A stretch of 64,000 bases of DNA from Solicoccozyma terricola. Taxonomy: Eukaryota > Basidiomycota > Tremellomycetes > Filobasidiales > Piskurozymaceae. The stretch covers positions 1,235,462-1,299,461 of the forward strand of contig BCLD01000001.1 of the NCBI GenBank assembly GCA_001600875.1. The letters run 5' to 3'. The position numbers were made by a program, and so were the translations under genes. The notes under the pieces are model-generated. The model was given only the letters and a program-made list of their open reading frames with translations, did not search any database and was not told the origin of the DNA. Below are positions 8,890 to 20,801 of the stretch, one piece after another (positions within the stretch are counted from its first letter, which is position 1; every line of letters begins with the position of its first letter).

Positions 8890-9747
8890 TGTTAACAGAG
8901 CAATCCACGAACGTTAACTAATCGACGCGACCCGCACCCGACAACACCCGAGGATAGACGAGTCACTTGACTCTCTATTCGGTAGCCGTCAGCGTTCGTG
9001 GGGTCTAGGCGGATTTGGATGGATTCAGTCGGATCCGCATAGATTCGTCTTCGTGTGTTCATGTGTGTGTAAGCGGAGCTTGCTTCACTAAGTGCATCTA
9101 CATTTGAGTGCCTCTTGGCAATGGTCGGTCGGTTAAGAGTGTTGCATACAATTGATAATATTGCTGGAGGAAGGAGAGCAATACAAGGGTTCATACAAAA
9201 GGCTACCTTAAGTACGTAGAACGGACGGGGAAATCTGGCTAATTGCCATACTGTCCGGGCCATACTGTCTGGAGCTGCATTGTTCTGCAAAATCCACGTT
9301 GGGTTTGCTGAACGCTGTATTGGAGATACTGGCATCGTATTGGAGATACTGGCATCGTATTGGAGATACCGTAGTTCGTGTTCGACCGATCCGCAATGCC
9401 AAGGTGTGGTATCATCATAGAATGACTTCTGAACCGAGACTCGATCCAGCAAGAGGGTGTGTGAGTGGGGAGAGCATGTCTTGGACATCCGGACAGATTC
9501 GGACGGATCCGTCTGATTGCGACCATGTCTCAGATGGTGTGAGTCGATTCAGCCGTTGTCGGGCCATAGACCTGGCATATGTCATTGTTCCTTGAACAAT
9601 GGTTGTAGGTGTATGAGCCCAGTTCGGGTCATGCGAATGATGATGATAACGTGCGCGAGTTATGTTGAATGACGTGGCACCCCTATATGATATCCTAGAG
9701 CAACGGCGATGGGAGATCGTAGCGTGTTCAGAGGAATTCCCGTGACA
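8890..9747 (-). repeat. Solo LTR of the same family, inverted
   Basis: Read on the minus strand it starts TGTCACGGGAATTCCTCTGA like the 3' LTR and stays alignable over most of its length, including the hairpin and the 20-bp satellite. It ends TGTTAACA, differing from the other LTR in the last about 40 bp. No internal gag or pol remains, so it is a solo LTR. Only 151 bp separate it from the 3' LTR, giving a near 860-bp inverted repeat. Many differences from the 3' LTR are C to T or G to A, often at CpG. No clear target duplication is visible. Confidence 0.85.
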
Positions 9748-10943
9748 GGTTACAGGCATGCTATAGTACTTTGGTGTGAGTTTGAGAACATCTGGTCCCA
9801 ACATCGACCCGGCAATGGGCACAACACACGATGATGGAGACAGACTGAATCGTGGTATGAAACTGATGGCTTGCTCGCATCCAAATGGACAACCTTGCGA
9901 TATGCTCTTCCTACTCATCTCCGGTAAGGGCGAGAAACATGCATGCAAGAACAACATCAGCTCTGTCAGTGGCAGAAAGTTGGCAGCCATAAACAAAACG
10001 TCTGTTCAGAACATCTCCAACATCTTCCACCTACCAATGCACATCACTCGACACCTCTGGCTTCATCACCATCTCAAGGTGCCACTCCCTGTTGATCCCC
10101 TCCACTGGCAAGCAGTTATGGCATATGATGGTGTAAGGTATTGGCAACAATAGCCGTGGAAAGAGGGGGGGGGGGGGGTGGGGACGAGGATCGAGGATGA
10201 CGATCTGTTGAGAGGTGTGGTTGAGGGGTGTCGTTGAGAGGAATTATGGCGAACGAGGATGACGATCTGTTAAATGGAGGGCGGCGACTGGAACTCTAAA
10301 TCTGTCTGTTATGATTGTTGGACATTTCATACACCATGTTATCTTTTGTGATTGCTTTCCCCGACGAGGACGTTGGCACTGATTAGTTGTAGATGTATGT
10401 CACTGCGCCCCCGCTTGTGTTGGAATTTCGCATGACCAGCTCATCGGGAACCTCAGTATTACGACGAGGTGAATACTCACATAGCAACCACTACTCGCTG
10501 CTGCTGGTATGGTTCGCACCATGTACGGCGAGAGATGGGGATGTTCGGATGCTTGTTCGATCTCCTCACGCCTCATTGCAATATCTCTACCTAAAGACAC
10601 TCTAGCGGCTCCATGGGTGCTTCCGCGCCGCTATGAGACTCTACTGGCAATCTTTCGAAGACATCGTCGTCGTCCCGACCGACAGCCACGCACTCCGTCC
10701 ATTCACTGTCCCACTGCTTCTCAGGGCCGCCAAACTTCGTGGGTTCAGCTCGGGAAAAGCTGACAAGGGTAACGCAACGCCGTCGGGAGCGGTGGCATGG
10801 AAACAACAGGAATAGGGGCTCCATCGAAGCCATCTACTTTTCACTGGTCACTTCACTTTGGGCGATAACGTTCTTTTCATCCAGACTCGGGCATCTCAAT
10901 CATGTCATGATTCCATTTTCCCTACATGTACACCACGGCCCCC
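9748..10943. other. Intergenic stretch without a supported gene
   Basis: No spliced model with family support was found. It contains a G14 run (10165-10178). On the minus strand a plausible coding segment at about 10591-10785 reads FGGPEKQWDSEW then DDDDVFERLPVES and could be an unrecognised terminal exon of the large gene to the right, but no convincing donor links it. Confidence 0.5.
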
Positions 10944-13900
10944 CTATCGCTGGCTCCCCACCCCCACCTTGCCGGCCCCACCCCCAGCCCCACCCAACCC
11001 CAACACGCAAACACAACCTGCCCACAATACATCCAACAGGGACCGTCCTGCATCAGTCAGACCGCCTCCTCTCCATTCCTCGTATCCCATCGCACCCCAC
11101 GGACTAGCGCCGGATCGTTTACACAGACCGAGCCTATCCAATCCTTCCATGACGAACTCCACGCCCTGCGAACGGGAGTGGCAGACGGCGATGACTGTTG
11201 GGAAGCGGCTTTGTGATGCATCGTCCTCTGTATTACTCGCGAGGGTCTCTGGTCTGCTCTCCGGGGTTGCACCAGCTGGCCATTCGGGTAGGTCCGGCTC
11301 TGACCTAAGGTCATTTGGAGAGACGACACAGGCGACGATTCGGAATGATTTGAATGGGAGTGCTTGCAAACCAACGACCACCGCCGCCTGCGCCGCCTGG
11401 CTTGCATCTTGTTCCTCGACGAGATCCCCAGGGTCACCAAACGACTTGGGCCGCCTACGAAGCAGTCTGTTGGCGGTAAACTTGCGCGAACCCGTTGTAG
11501 GTCGAGTCTCGGCGTCGTCCCGTGAGACAAAAGGGACATAGTAGACGAGGAGTAGTCGTGCCGGGGCGTCGGTGAAGAATGTCGCCCATCCTTCGCTCGA
11601 TGGGCGACCGGCGGCGGCGGCGGCGGCGGCGACTGGGGTCAGATCCACCGCGGTCCCAGGAGGATCCAGGGGCAGCACCATCGCTACAGCGTCGTTTGGC
11701 ACCGATTCCCATGCTTTGCCATGCTTGAATCCGAGAGCCCCCGACGTTTCATCGCCGGCGCCGGCCACGGGCCCACCCTCCCCGGCGGTCTCATTAGACT
11801 GATACGCGCGCGCGACCGTCATCTTGTCCTTTGGGACGCCTTCCGCGAGAAGTAGCCATGGCGGTTGATATGTCCCTTCCAAGAGCGATTTGGATGCTGA
11901 CCTGCTTGGATCTCCATTCGGGTATACCAAACTACCGGCAGAACCCGCACTCCAGCCCGAACTGCCACTTGACCCTGCACTCCACGAGTGGGAGTGGGAC
12001 TTTTCGGCCATCTTCTCGCGTTGCCTCTCGCGCTGCCTTTCGCGCTTCTCGTCATGTGGCGTTGGGTAGCTGCGGTTCAATCCCGCGAGCCAGCTCCGCT
12101 TGATCTTGTCTCCAATCGATGGCCTGTCCTTTTTCTTGTCCTTGCTGGAGGCGGAAGATGATGCCAGTGAATCCTCGGGCGAGGGAGAAGATTGCGTACT
12201 CTTGACGTGCCGATGATACTTTACGAGATAGCGGCGAGCAACAGACGGTTCCACGTCGTGCTCCAAGGTCGGTGTCGGATCGGTCGTTTCGCGGCGAACA
12301 TGTGACAACGATGTTTCCCCCAGGGTGTGAGACAAGATCCTCCTCAAAGCGGATCCAGACGGCAGGCTGCGTACTTCAATCGGATTCTCCTCGCGCTGGA
12401 CTGGGCTGTCTTCCGAACGAGATAGGCTGCGCGCCGGGGTGAGGGTCTTGACCCCGCCGAGCTCGTTGTGCGCCTGTTTCGGAGCGAGGACAAAGCAAGA
12501 GTTGACAGGGAGGATGTTCCCAGCGGATGATGCGAAGCGGGGTGGTCTTATCACCTCGACCTCAAACTCGCGGGGTTGGATGCGGGTGATGAGGAGGGCT
12601 TGACCGGATTGCTCGGATTCCACTTTACCACCTACGTCAATAGAGTACGACCCAGCGCCCCGAGAATCCCACTGAAACGCGACGTTGGCTTGTTGACTCG
12701 AAGACATCTCCCGGACAGGACATGCTCGAAACGTCCAGTCGCCACGGCGGTCACCGTATTCATTGTCGAATTCGCCGACGAATTTGGCAAAGGAATCTTC
12801 GTTCTCGCCCCCGGGTCCCAGCTTCAACGTGTCGGAAGCCGCTCCAGAACTAGTCTTCTTCGCGGGTTGACGTTGCGACGACGACGAGTGCTGTCTGCTT
12901 CTCGTATCAGGACCCGAGGAGGGTCGGGTCATTAATTCCTCGGAGCCAGTCAGAATGAAATCAATGTCAAAATCCGAGACACCGACGGGTTGAGGTGGAT
13001 GTAGGGAGGGCGGCAGTGGAGGCGGCATAGGCTCGCTAGCCAAGTTCCTGTACTGAAGAAGGTGGTTCGCGCGGTGGAGGGTGAGAGTAGAGGTGAGCAT
13101 ACGAGGGCCAGGGTCCGACAGTGGCAGAAGCGGCGGAAGCGGCCGATTGAGTTGTCGACGAGCTCTTTGCACGTTGGAAGTCAATGACTCCAAACCTTCC
13201 GTGCCGTGTTGTTGTTGCTGCTCGGAATCAGCAGTCTGGTGGCATGTTTCAAGACCTGGTCAGCGGCGCGAAGAAGAAAAGAGACCCCCCAGAAAGAGGA
13301 TGATTCGCAGCTTACCTCCCACTGCTCTTCCGTTTCGACATCGTGCTCGGAATCCTCATCGTCCGACGTTGACAACTCGTGTGAAGAGTGTATACTGCCA
13401 GCAGTATGGCCTCTGGGTGACGGTATGGCGATGGGAAGGCTCCCTCGGCGTCCATCGACAAAGGATCCGCCAGCAAGCGCATCATTCGTTCCCTCACCAA
13501 CCTGCACAAGACTTCCCCGCCGATAGCCTTCACCGCCAATGAAGGGTGGCAAGTGATCGAGACCGCTCTCTGTGCGGATTGCAGACATGCGACGGTCGCC
13601 AATAGAACCTCGTGGAAACTTGCCATACGTCGCGGTAGTAAAAGCGACTCGCTGACGTTCGGCCTCGGCGACTTCAGACGATGAAGTCGATGCCGACAAA
13701 GGAGACTGCCCAAGCACCGCGGTAGGACTATGTCGTGTAGGAGTGCTTTGTCCTGCTGCCGAGTTTCCTGCGGATTTCCCGAAGCGGTAATCGTTCCCAA
13801 CAATGTGAACCGCTGTGGTAGGGGTGACAGCTCCCATTGAATCGAATTGCGCTGGAGTACGAGACCCGCTGGTACGAGACCCGCTGGCCTGTGCACTCGA

Positions 13901-14741
13901 CTCCGCCGCCGCTGCTTGCGAACTGGTTGTTGGTTGACTCGATCGTCTGGCGTTGAGGTTGATTTGACTAGACCAAGGTACCGCTCGTGAGCCAAATAGA
14001 GGTGGAGTGACGTCGCCCCAACCTCCTTCCGATACGCTCGGTCGAGTACCTAGACGAGACGTCGACCCACGGCGAGCCTCATCAGCGACAGACGGTGGAG
14101 TGTGTGTACCTGTACGTGATATGGCACCCGAAGCGGTAAACCTGGTCGGACTCGCTACTGCCAACGTCGAGATGCTCGGGGTCATACTCCGGCGTCTCCC
14201 AGGAGAAAAACCTTGCTGCGCGTGGACGGATGATCCACCTGCACTCATTTGGGACGATTGTCGTCGCACATGTTCCTGTAGGTATGGAGCGGGAGGAGCG
14301 GGCGAGATGAGGTTGAGGGTGAGTGGTGTGAGGCTGGTTCGACGAGGATGATGTGTATGTATGTACGCCGAAGGATGGAGGATGGATGATGCCGCTGGTG
14401 AAGGAGGTGCTGAGCTGATTAGAGGGTGTAAAGGTTCTGTCAATAGGTCGAAAGTCGAATCAAAGGTGTCGATTGCCATTGGCGATACGCGATCAGGACT
14501 CGAACGAGATCGAGTTACTGATCCATGTCTAGCCATTGTTTGAGGGTTGAGCGGCGAGGAAGATTGACGGAGTGATTGTGTGAGAGATGACCGACGAGCT
14601 TCGCCACGAGATACCCAACTGGAAGTGGGCGGTAGTGGGGGTGGATGAGTCGAGGAGCTGCGTGGGGGAAGTGGAATGAGAGGGCAGCGGTGTTAGCGTT
14701 TTCGTCGATGAAGAACCCGGGGGGGGGGGGGGGGGGGGGGT

Positions 14742-14776
<35 letters not shown>

Positions 14777-15057
14777 GGGGGGGAGAAAGTGATCACGGTA
14801 CAACGCCAGGCCTAAGCCAAACCACCCTCCGTCGCAGCGATATCAAGAAAGGGGTCGCATGGTGGGGAGGGAACGCATCCCGCTTGTCAAAGGGGAGGAT
14901 CAAAGGAGTAGGGTTGGATACCCGTTTGACAATCAGACCGAATGAGGGGTGACGGTGATTGCCGGTGAGAGCAATTGAAGAGGGGGAAGATTGACAGGAA
15001 CGATCACCTGGGACGATTCGGATCCACCTGGCAGTCGAATAATCCAAAGATTTTCGA

Positions 15058-15089
<32 letters not shown>

Positions 15090-15748
15090 GCGGAACGAAT
15101 CGCTCGTGGTCCTTAATCCGCCGATTACCATCCACCTTCATGCATTCCGCCAACCCCACACGCTCCTCATTACCTAACCCCATTCACTCACCTCTCTCCA
15201 TTTACCCTCCATCCATCCGCTCCGTACTCGTCTCTCGTTATCGCGATTAGACTAGGTCCACTCGTGTTCCCATCGGCACTGTGACTTTCATTCTGTCGAA
15301 TATTGGCCGCCGTCGAAACGTTGTTCGTATCCATCGTCGTCGTGATTCTTGGTAAAGTACCAACCGTTTGATGAGATCCTCTTCTGGTGGATGATGAGAT
15401 GGGGTTTTGGTTTGAGGATGGGTTGTGAGGGGATAGGATGTTTGGATGTTCGTGACCGGTAACATCAATGTTCGCTCTTCTTGATGAAGATTCTCCTCCT
15501 TCTCGAGTGGGATATGTAGAGATATCAGGATCGTTTCCCATCGTAGCGTTGTGGTTATTTCCATTTCCAAATCTACTTGACGGTCCCGTTTCCATATCAT
15601 CCAAAGTCAAGCCACGATTCATCGACGTAGAGTAACCACCATCACCACCACGATCTGGTTCCTGACTATCCGGTGCAATGTCATAAGATGCTCTTGAAGG
15701 ACGAGCGTCGTTGACATCCAATCGAGATGGAAGTGACGGGTCGCTCAT
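10944..15748 (-). CDS. Large orphan Ser/Pro-rich protein (1396 aa, 3 exons)
   Basis: Exons 15748-15192, 14657-13316 and 13235-10944. The first intron (534 nt) starts GTGAGT just before a stop codon and ends CCCACGCAG; the second (80 nt) is GTAAGC...CACCAG. All phases agree. The protein is largely disordered, rich in Ser, Thr, Pro and short tracts of Gln and Ala, with a basic RERQREK segment. Ordered parts occur toward the C-terminal half (EVEVIRPPRF, LLLVYYVPFVS, FKSFRIVACVVSP, VIAVCHSRSQGVEFVMEGL). It has no transmembrane segment and no recognised domain, so I assign no function. The C-terminal 30 residues are Gly/Val-rich and may be an intron read-through rather than the true end. The long first intron holds complementary homopolymers (see 14719-15089). 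Confidence 0.6.
14719..15089. repeat. Complementary C and G homopolymers within one intron
   Basis: On the coding (minus) strand the intron 15191-14658 holds G28 (15089-15062), then about 285 nt, then C7-T-C34-A-C22 (14783-14719). The tracts are complementary and could pair in the pre-mRNA. Run lengths may be imprecise because homopolymers are hard to sequence. Confidence 0.85.
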
Positions 15749-16404
15749 TATGAGTTTCGCCGCCGGAGCTGGAGCTGGAGAAGCTGGCTGGGACGTTGCG
15801 GGGTGAACGTTTTATTCAGCTAGGGGAATGTCCTCGATGGTAAGGGGGATGGTATTGGTGGGTGGGTAGATTTGCGATGAGACCGAGAGCATGAGAGATG
15901 ACGGTTTTGAGATGGGTGGCCCAAAGAGGACGAGGACAAACGGGGGTTAGCGCCGTTCTGTCAGAGGAAATGGAGGAGGAAAAAGAGTTGGTTGATGTAG
16001 TCCAGCGATGTCCACTACCACGAATAGTTATTAATCACGTCTCCATCCCTTGGGGGGGTGTCCTTAGTCCGACATGGCAGTGTGCCCGAGAATGCTGGTC
16101 GTTATGTGTGCGGATCGAGATGGATGTGTGACGGTCGGTGGACGGTGGGTGGATGTGGACTGTGGGACGGTGGGACGGTGTGGGAGTACGACCGCTGTGG
16201 GTGTGACGAGGTTGAGCTAGTGCTGCTTGGTGGTGTACTGTGGATGTATGAGGTTGAGATGGGGGTACCGTTGAGATGGCCCATTGACGGGATCAACTGA
16301 GAATGGCTGGACGCGTAGAACAGATCTCATACAACCACAAGTAGAGTAATTAATTCCACCCCGGTGCCCTGTGACCATCCACCATCCCCCATCCCCCATC
16401 CCCA
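15749..16404. other. Intergenic, promoter of the large orphan gene
   Basis: Lies between the 5' end of the orphan gene and the 3' end of the ATRIP-like gene. It holds GT/GGT-rich simple sequence (16120-16200) and a lone ACGCGT (16311-16316). No ORF with splice or family support was found. Confidence 0.5.
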
Positions 16405-19400
16405 TCACATCACCTCATCATCATCACTGATCAGATCAATAACCCGGTCCATTTCACCTCCAGTCCCCCCAGTCGCCCAATCACTCTTTGGCGGGTTCAC
16501 ATACACTTCATATATCGAATCACCTTCCGGACCTTCCACGACGGATTCTAGCAGGTCTTGAGCGAGATCTAGGAGGGGGTAAGTGTATGAGATCACTCAA
16601 ACTCGCGGGGGTCAATGACCTTTTTTCCTTTTCCTTTTCCACTCACACTGCAGCGCCCTGATTTCCTCCTCACCCCACCCTCCTCCCCTTCCAACCTCCT
16701 CATCGACATCCGCATAACTGATTCTCCCAATAGCAACGATGAACATGTGATGCAATCCATTGAATTCTTTTGCAGCTTGTCCTCGTGAGCTCGAATTTGA
16801 TGGCATCGAGGAACGCAGTTTGGATAACAAGTCGATACCGATTGGAGGTTGATCGGCGTCGTCTTTGAACTGAGACATTCTACTGTAAGATGCGGGTGGA
16901 GGCGGTGGGAAGACGAGGTAGTGAAGAAGACTGATGATGGCAATGAGGAGTGTGAAGGGACTGGAAAAAGATATCCCCCCAATTCGGGGGTTTCAGCTCT
17001 TTGGCCCCGGGGCAACTTACCCATCCCCTCAATCACTCACCCTTCCAACCCATCCTCTGGCTCTGTCAACCCCCAAATCACCTCCGACTCTCTCTCCATC
17101 GCCTTGACCAACGTTGGAATGAGATAATATGCCTCACCAAGGATGAGAACGGCGTCATACGTCTGGGCGGCTAACGTTGAGAACAATTGGACGATCTTCA
17201 GGCGGATAAAGTTTGTTTTCTAAACGAGGGGAAAAAAAAAAAAGTTGGCGTCGGTATAAACATTCACCTCCCCAGAAATCCACCTACCTTCGCGGAAGGA
17301 GCCAATGGATGAGGATCGAGGAGATAGCGACAGAGGATATCGACGACAGGTGGTCGAGTCATGTCGCGGTGGTTATCGTCGGCAGGAGCGCTAAGAAGGG
17401 CGCGGAAAGAACCAGAGAAGGCGCCTGTGTTGACTAGGTCAGCTTGCCGGAACCAACCCCAGGGACCACGCCCACTTACACGCTCTACTGTATGCCAGTT
17501 CAATAGCTTCACATACCACGGCGAAAGGTTGATGAGTTTGTAAAAGAAGTGGCAAGCCAGTAGGATGGTTTACAAATTCGTCGATCCTGGCAAAACGCAG
17601 CGTGAAAACCTTCCTCGGACGCAAGAATTGGCTATGAGAACACCGGCTCGCACTCACTCGTGGCGAATATGGTCATCACAGGCATGCATGGCAACGAAGC
17701 GGCAAAACGTTTGTCCCAGACGACTACGAAGTTCTGCCAACACGTCCGGCTTCAAAGGTTGTCCATCAGACGCTCCCACCGCGTTGCCAGCGCCATCAGC
17801 CACGCCGCCGTCCTTGGCTTTACCCCTCGATGCAGCCTTGTCAGACTTTGATTTCCCAGTTGCCGCAGGAGGCGGGGCTGGTAGGTACACGCCAGCAATG
17901 CGAGTCAGCAAAGGCTGCAATTGATCCCTCATTTTCATGCCATTTTTCCATATTTTAACCTGATGGCCGAGGTCTATCATAAGGCTGAAGATCGATTCGA
18001 GTACATCGACTTGCGTCGGCGTCTAAGGGGAGGAGAAAACGGTCAAGGTCAAGATTAATTCATCGGTACCCTGCGCGGCACATCCACTGACCTCCTTCAT
18101 CCATGACACCACATGTGCCACAGACCAGAGCGACTGAAAGGCCTGCCCTGCCATTTCAAACGCCGAGTACGGATCTTCGCCAAAGAATGTCAACATCGCA
18201 GCACACTTGGTGACAAGCAACTGTCGGACATTCTCTTCCTCGTCGTCGGATGGCTGGAGGTTGAGGATCTTTTGAAGCGTTGGAAGTGGCCGTTCTCCTG
18301 ATGTCGAGATGGAGGACGGGGAGATGTGGCCGAATATGACGCGAAGGATCTGAAGAGGGGGCGGGGGGGAAGGTTTCCTGATGAGTTTTTTTTTGTCCGT
18401 TTGGGTCAACCGCTCAACTCACCTCGCTCTTGACCTCCCTCGCATCCGGATCGATCTCGTCGTCGACTTCATCGTCGACATCGTCCATATGCACATCATC
18501 GCCATTCCAACGCATCCCGCCGTCAGCTTCGATGTGGGGAGACGAGACGGGTGAGTGGTCGATGACAGCTTCCGTAAACACTCCCTCTTTGCTGGGCGTT
18601 TCTTGGGAATCGACCGCGTTCGGCTTGAGACGTTTGACAGTTCGACCTCCTGCAACGGCAGAGTCGCCGAGAAAGGAATTCTGCAGACCTTTGAATGCTA
18701 GTGTGGTGGCGATCGGAGTGAGAGGCTCTGCGAAAGGTCGACAAGGGTCGGTATCGGCGAGAACAGACGGAAATTCGCGGGCTCACCTTTCCCCTTCTTC
18801 ATCTTCTTGCAAGGCATGAGAGGTGTTGCAAATCCTTTGTCGGAGGATTCACCAACACCCAAAGCACCGCCCATTCCGATCGCCATCGACTGAGCTCGTT
18901 TCGCCTTGGTCGGGCTTTTCGATGGAGTTATCAATGGCATATCTTTGACAGCTCCAAATCCACCACCGTAGTCATATGCCATCGAGTGGTGTCGTGTCGG
19001 TGTTGCGCGGATGGCTTGCGAAGCCGTCGGACGCAGAGTACTACCGTGATGCCGATGTTTGCTAGCCGAGGTGAGGAGATTATGGGTCTGTTTCGGGAAC
19101 GTCAGGATCCGACGTATGACAAAACAAACGGTATTCAACTTGCCTTGAATGCCTGAGCAGTCATGTAGGCTTCCATATCTTTCATATGTTTCATCTTTTG
19201 TTCATCGATGTTATCCTGCATCTCGGCGATTTTCTTCTTCGTCGTTTGCTCGAGCAGCTCCTGCGCTTTCAGTTGCTGCGACGGGTGAAAATACTCTCCA
19301 TCAGTATCAGGGATGGAAGGGGTGGGGTGGACACGGACACTCACCTCGCCAAGTTTACGTCGCACATGCTCAGCTTCGCCTTTGAACCGATAGATCTCGT

Positions 19401-20394
19401 CTTGAGCTTGTTGGGCTTTCTCTTCTGCCACTTTGCGTTGTTGAGCCAGCTGTGGGTGACGGGGAAAAGGAGCGACAAATCAATATCACCGTATCAGCAC
19501 CTCTCTTCAGGTAATGCTGACCTCTTCCACCTGCTTTCTCATGCGCTCCAAGTTCGCAACGAGACTCTCGCCGCCCGTAGTTTGTATATTCTCCGAGTAT
19601 ATTCCAATGTCCTGAACAGGAGATGCTCTCCCACGATCGCCCACGTCAAACCTTTCCACCTGACTTGCACTCGGATTCATTCCCAGACCATCCTCGATCG
19701 CAGCTCTCCTTTTCTCCGAGGCGGCGGAAACCGTTCGCGTAAAGGCTCTAGGTGCTGCTAGGAATGTATGACCGCCGGCGGCGGCGGCTCCTGGCGGTGC
19801 GAGGTGGGATATCGATTGAGACGCTCTATGCGTGCGTTGCTGTGATGAACGAGACTGTACGTTCATTGATATGGAGCGGGAGAGGGGACGTCGTTGTGAA
19901 AGCGATTCGTTGACAGCTGGTGGGTTAGGTATTGTGGGAATGACGGCAGCTGGTCTTGACGGCCCAGCAGCATTCCCAGCTCCTTGAGATCCAGCTAGGA
20001 CGTATCTTCCATCATCCATGACGGAAATCTCGGGGTAAGCGTGAGTATCATCGATGTCCATTCTGTTACGCGAGTCTGGTGGATTGAGTGCAAGCGCATC
20101 TGGTCGAGGAGCGAGGTTGGCGAATGGTGGTTGCGGAGCAGTAGTAGTACTCGCAGCCGTCATCGCCCTCACTCCACCATTCCCATTCGCTGTCCTGGTC
20201 ATTCCAAGTCTGTCCCTCGTTGCGGAGCGAGAATTGAAGATTGCCGGTACGGCCATGAAAGTCTTGCGAGGTCCTGCCTGTGCCACTCCAACACCTTGCG
20301 TAGCTTGTACATGGATTTGCTCGACCTGATCTGCGCAAGCCAGAGTCTCGGGGTCGTTGAACAGATCGTCCTCATCCGAGAACGAGTCGGACAT
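16405..20394 (-). CDS. ATRIP/Rad26/UvsD-like DNA-damage checkpoint protein (1052 aa, 12 exons)
   Basis: Exons: 20394-19522, 19449-19345, 19275-19144, 19087-18787, 18727-18423, 18349-18092, 18022-17658, 17586-17480, 17424-17288, 17219-17041, 16879-16647, 16568-16405; every junction keeps frame. The intron after exon 3 is GC-AG (AAG|GCAAGT). The N-terminus has an acidic motif (DEDDLFNDPE) like the RPA-binding stretch of ATRIP. A coiled coil follows (about residues 280-370, EELAQQRKVAEEKAQQAQDE onward). The rest is a long helical region with an acidic hinge and ends in DLISDDDEVM. In the family, ATRIP dimerises through the coiled coil, binds RPA-coated ssDNA and recruits the ATR/Rad3 kinase. Assignment rests on architecture and length, not on a diagnostic motif. 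A perfect ACGCGT lies 46 bp before the start. Confidence 0.55.
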
Positions 20395-20801
20395 GGTGGT
20401 TGATGGATGGGTCTCGAGTAGATCTTGGATGTTGTATTCACGCGTATAGGGCGACCAAAGTCACGTGGATCAGGTGGCAAATCGGGTGGCAAATCGGTCC
20501 GGGGTGACATACCTTCCCAGGTTGTCGATGCGGGGTCTATCTACAGGACTCATCGTGGGGCTGGGACGGTGCCGGTCTGAGGTCGGAACTGTGTGGCCAC
20601 TACGACTCCGTTTTGCCCTCTTCCAGCAGGCGGATGGCGATACCCCTGCTCCACCGGTTGCCTCCCGTTACTTCGGTAAACGCGTCTTTAACTGTCCGTC
20701 CCGAACGCCGACGAGGCTATCCCAAGGAGGAATTGCAGATTGCCAAAGGTATACTCTCGTTGGTGGTCTTCCATCGGGTGGCATCACACACGACCATAAC
20801 A
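20395..20801. promoter_or_regulatory. Divergent promoter region of ATRIP-like and GH88 genes
   Basis: 407 bp between two start codons on opposite strands. It contains an MluI cell-cycle box ACGCGT at 20440-20445 close to the ATRIP-like gene. A tandem GGTGGCAAATC pair sits near 20471-20494. No coding frame was accepted. Confidence 0.5.
20440..20445. promoter_or_regulatory. MluI cell-cycle box (ACGCGT)
   Basis: Perfect MBF/DSC1 consensus 46 bp upstream of the ATRIP-like start. The site is expected by chance about once per 4 kb, so support comes only from its position before a replication-checkpoint gene. Confidence 0.4.

Noticed and set aside
9309..9370. Short tandem repeats resembling a CRISPR array
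   Set aside because: Units are contiguous, have no spacers and lie inside an LTR of a eukaryotic element.
9776..10153. 125-codon plus-strand ORF
   Set aside because: No family resemblance, no supporting splice sites and a composition unlike the neighbouring genes.
14515..14796. Minus-strand ORF with long polyproline
   Set aside because: It is a translation of intronic poly-C; only its last 40-odd codons are real exon sequence of the orphan gene.
17632..17657. 26-nt intron in the ATRIP-like gene
   Set aside because: Too short to splice; a 71-nt intron ending CCAG at 17587 fits frame and size.
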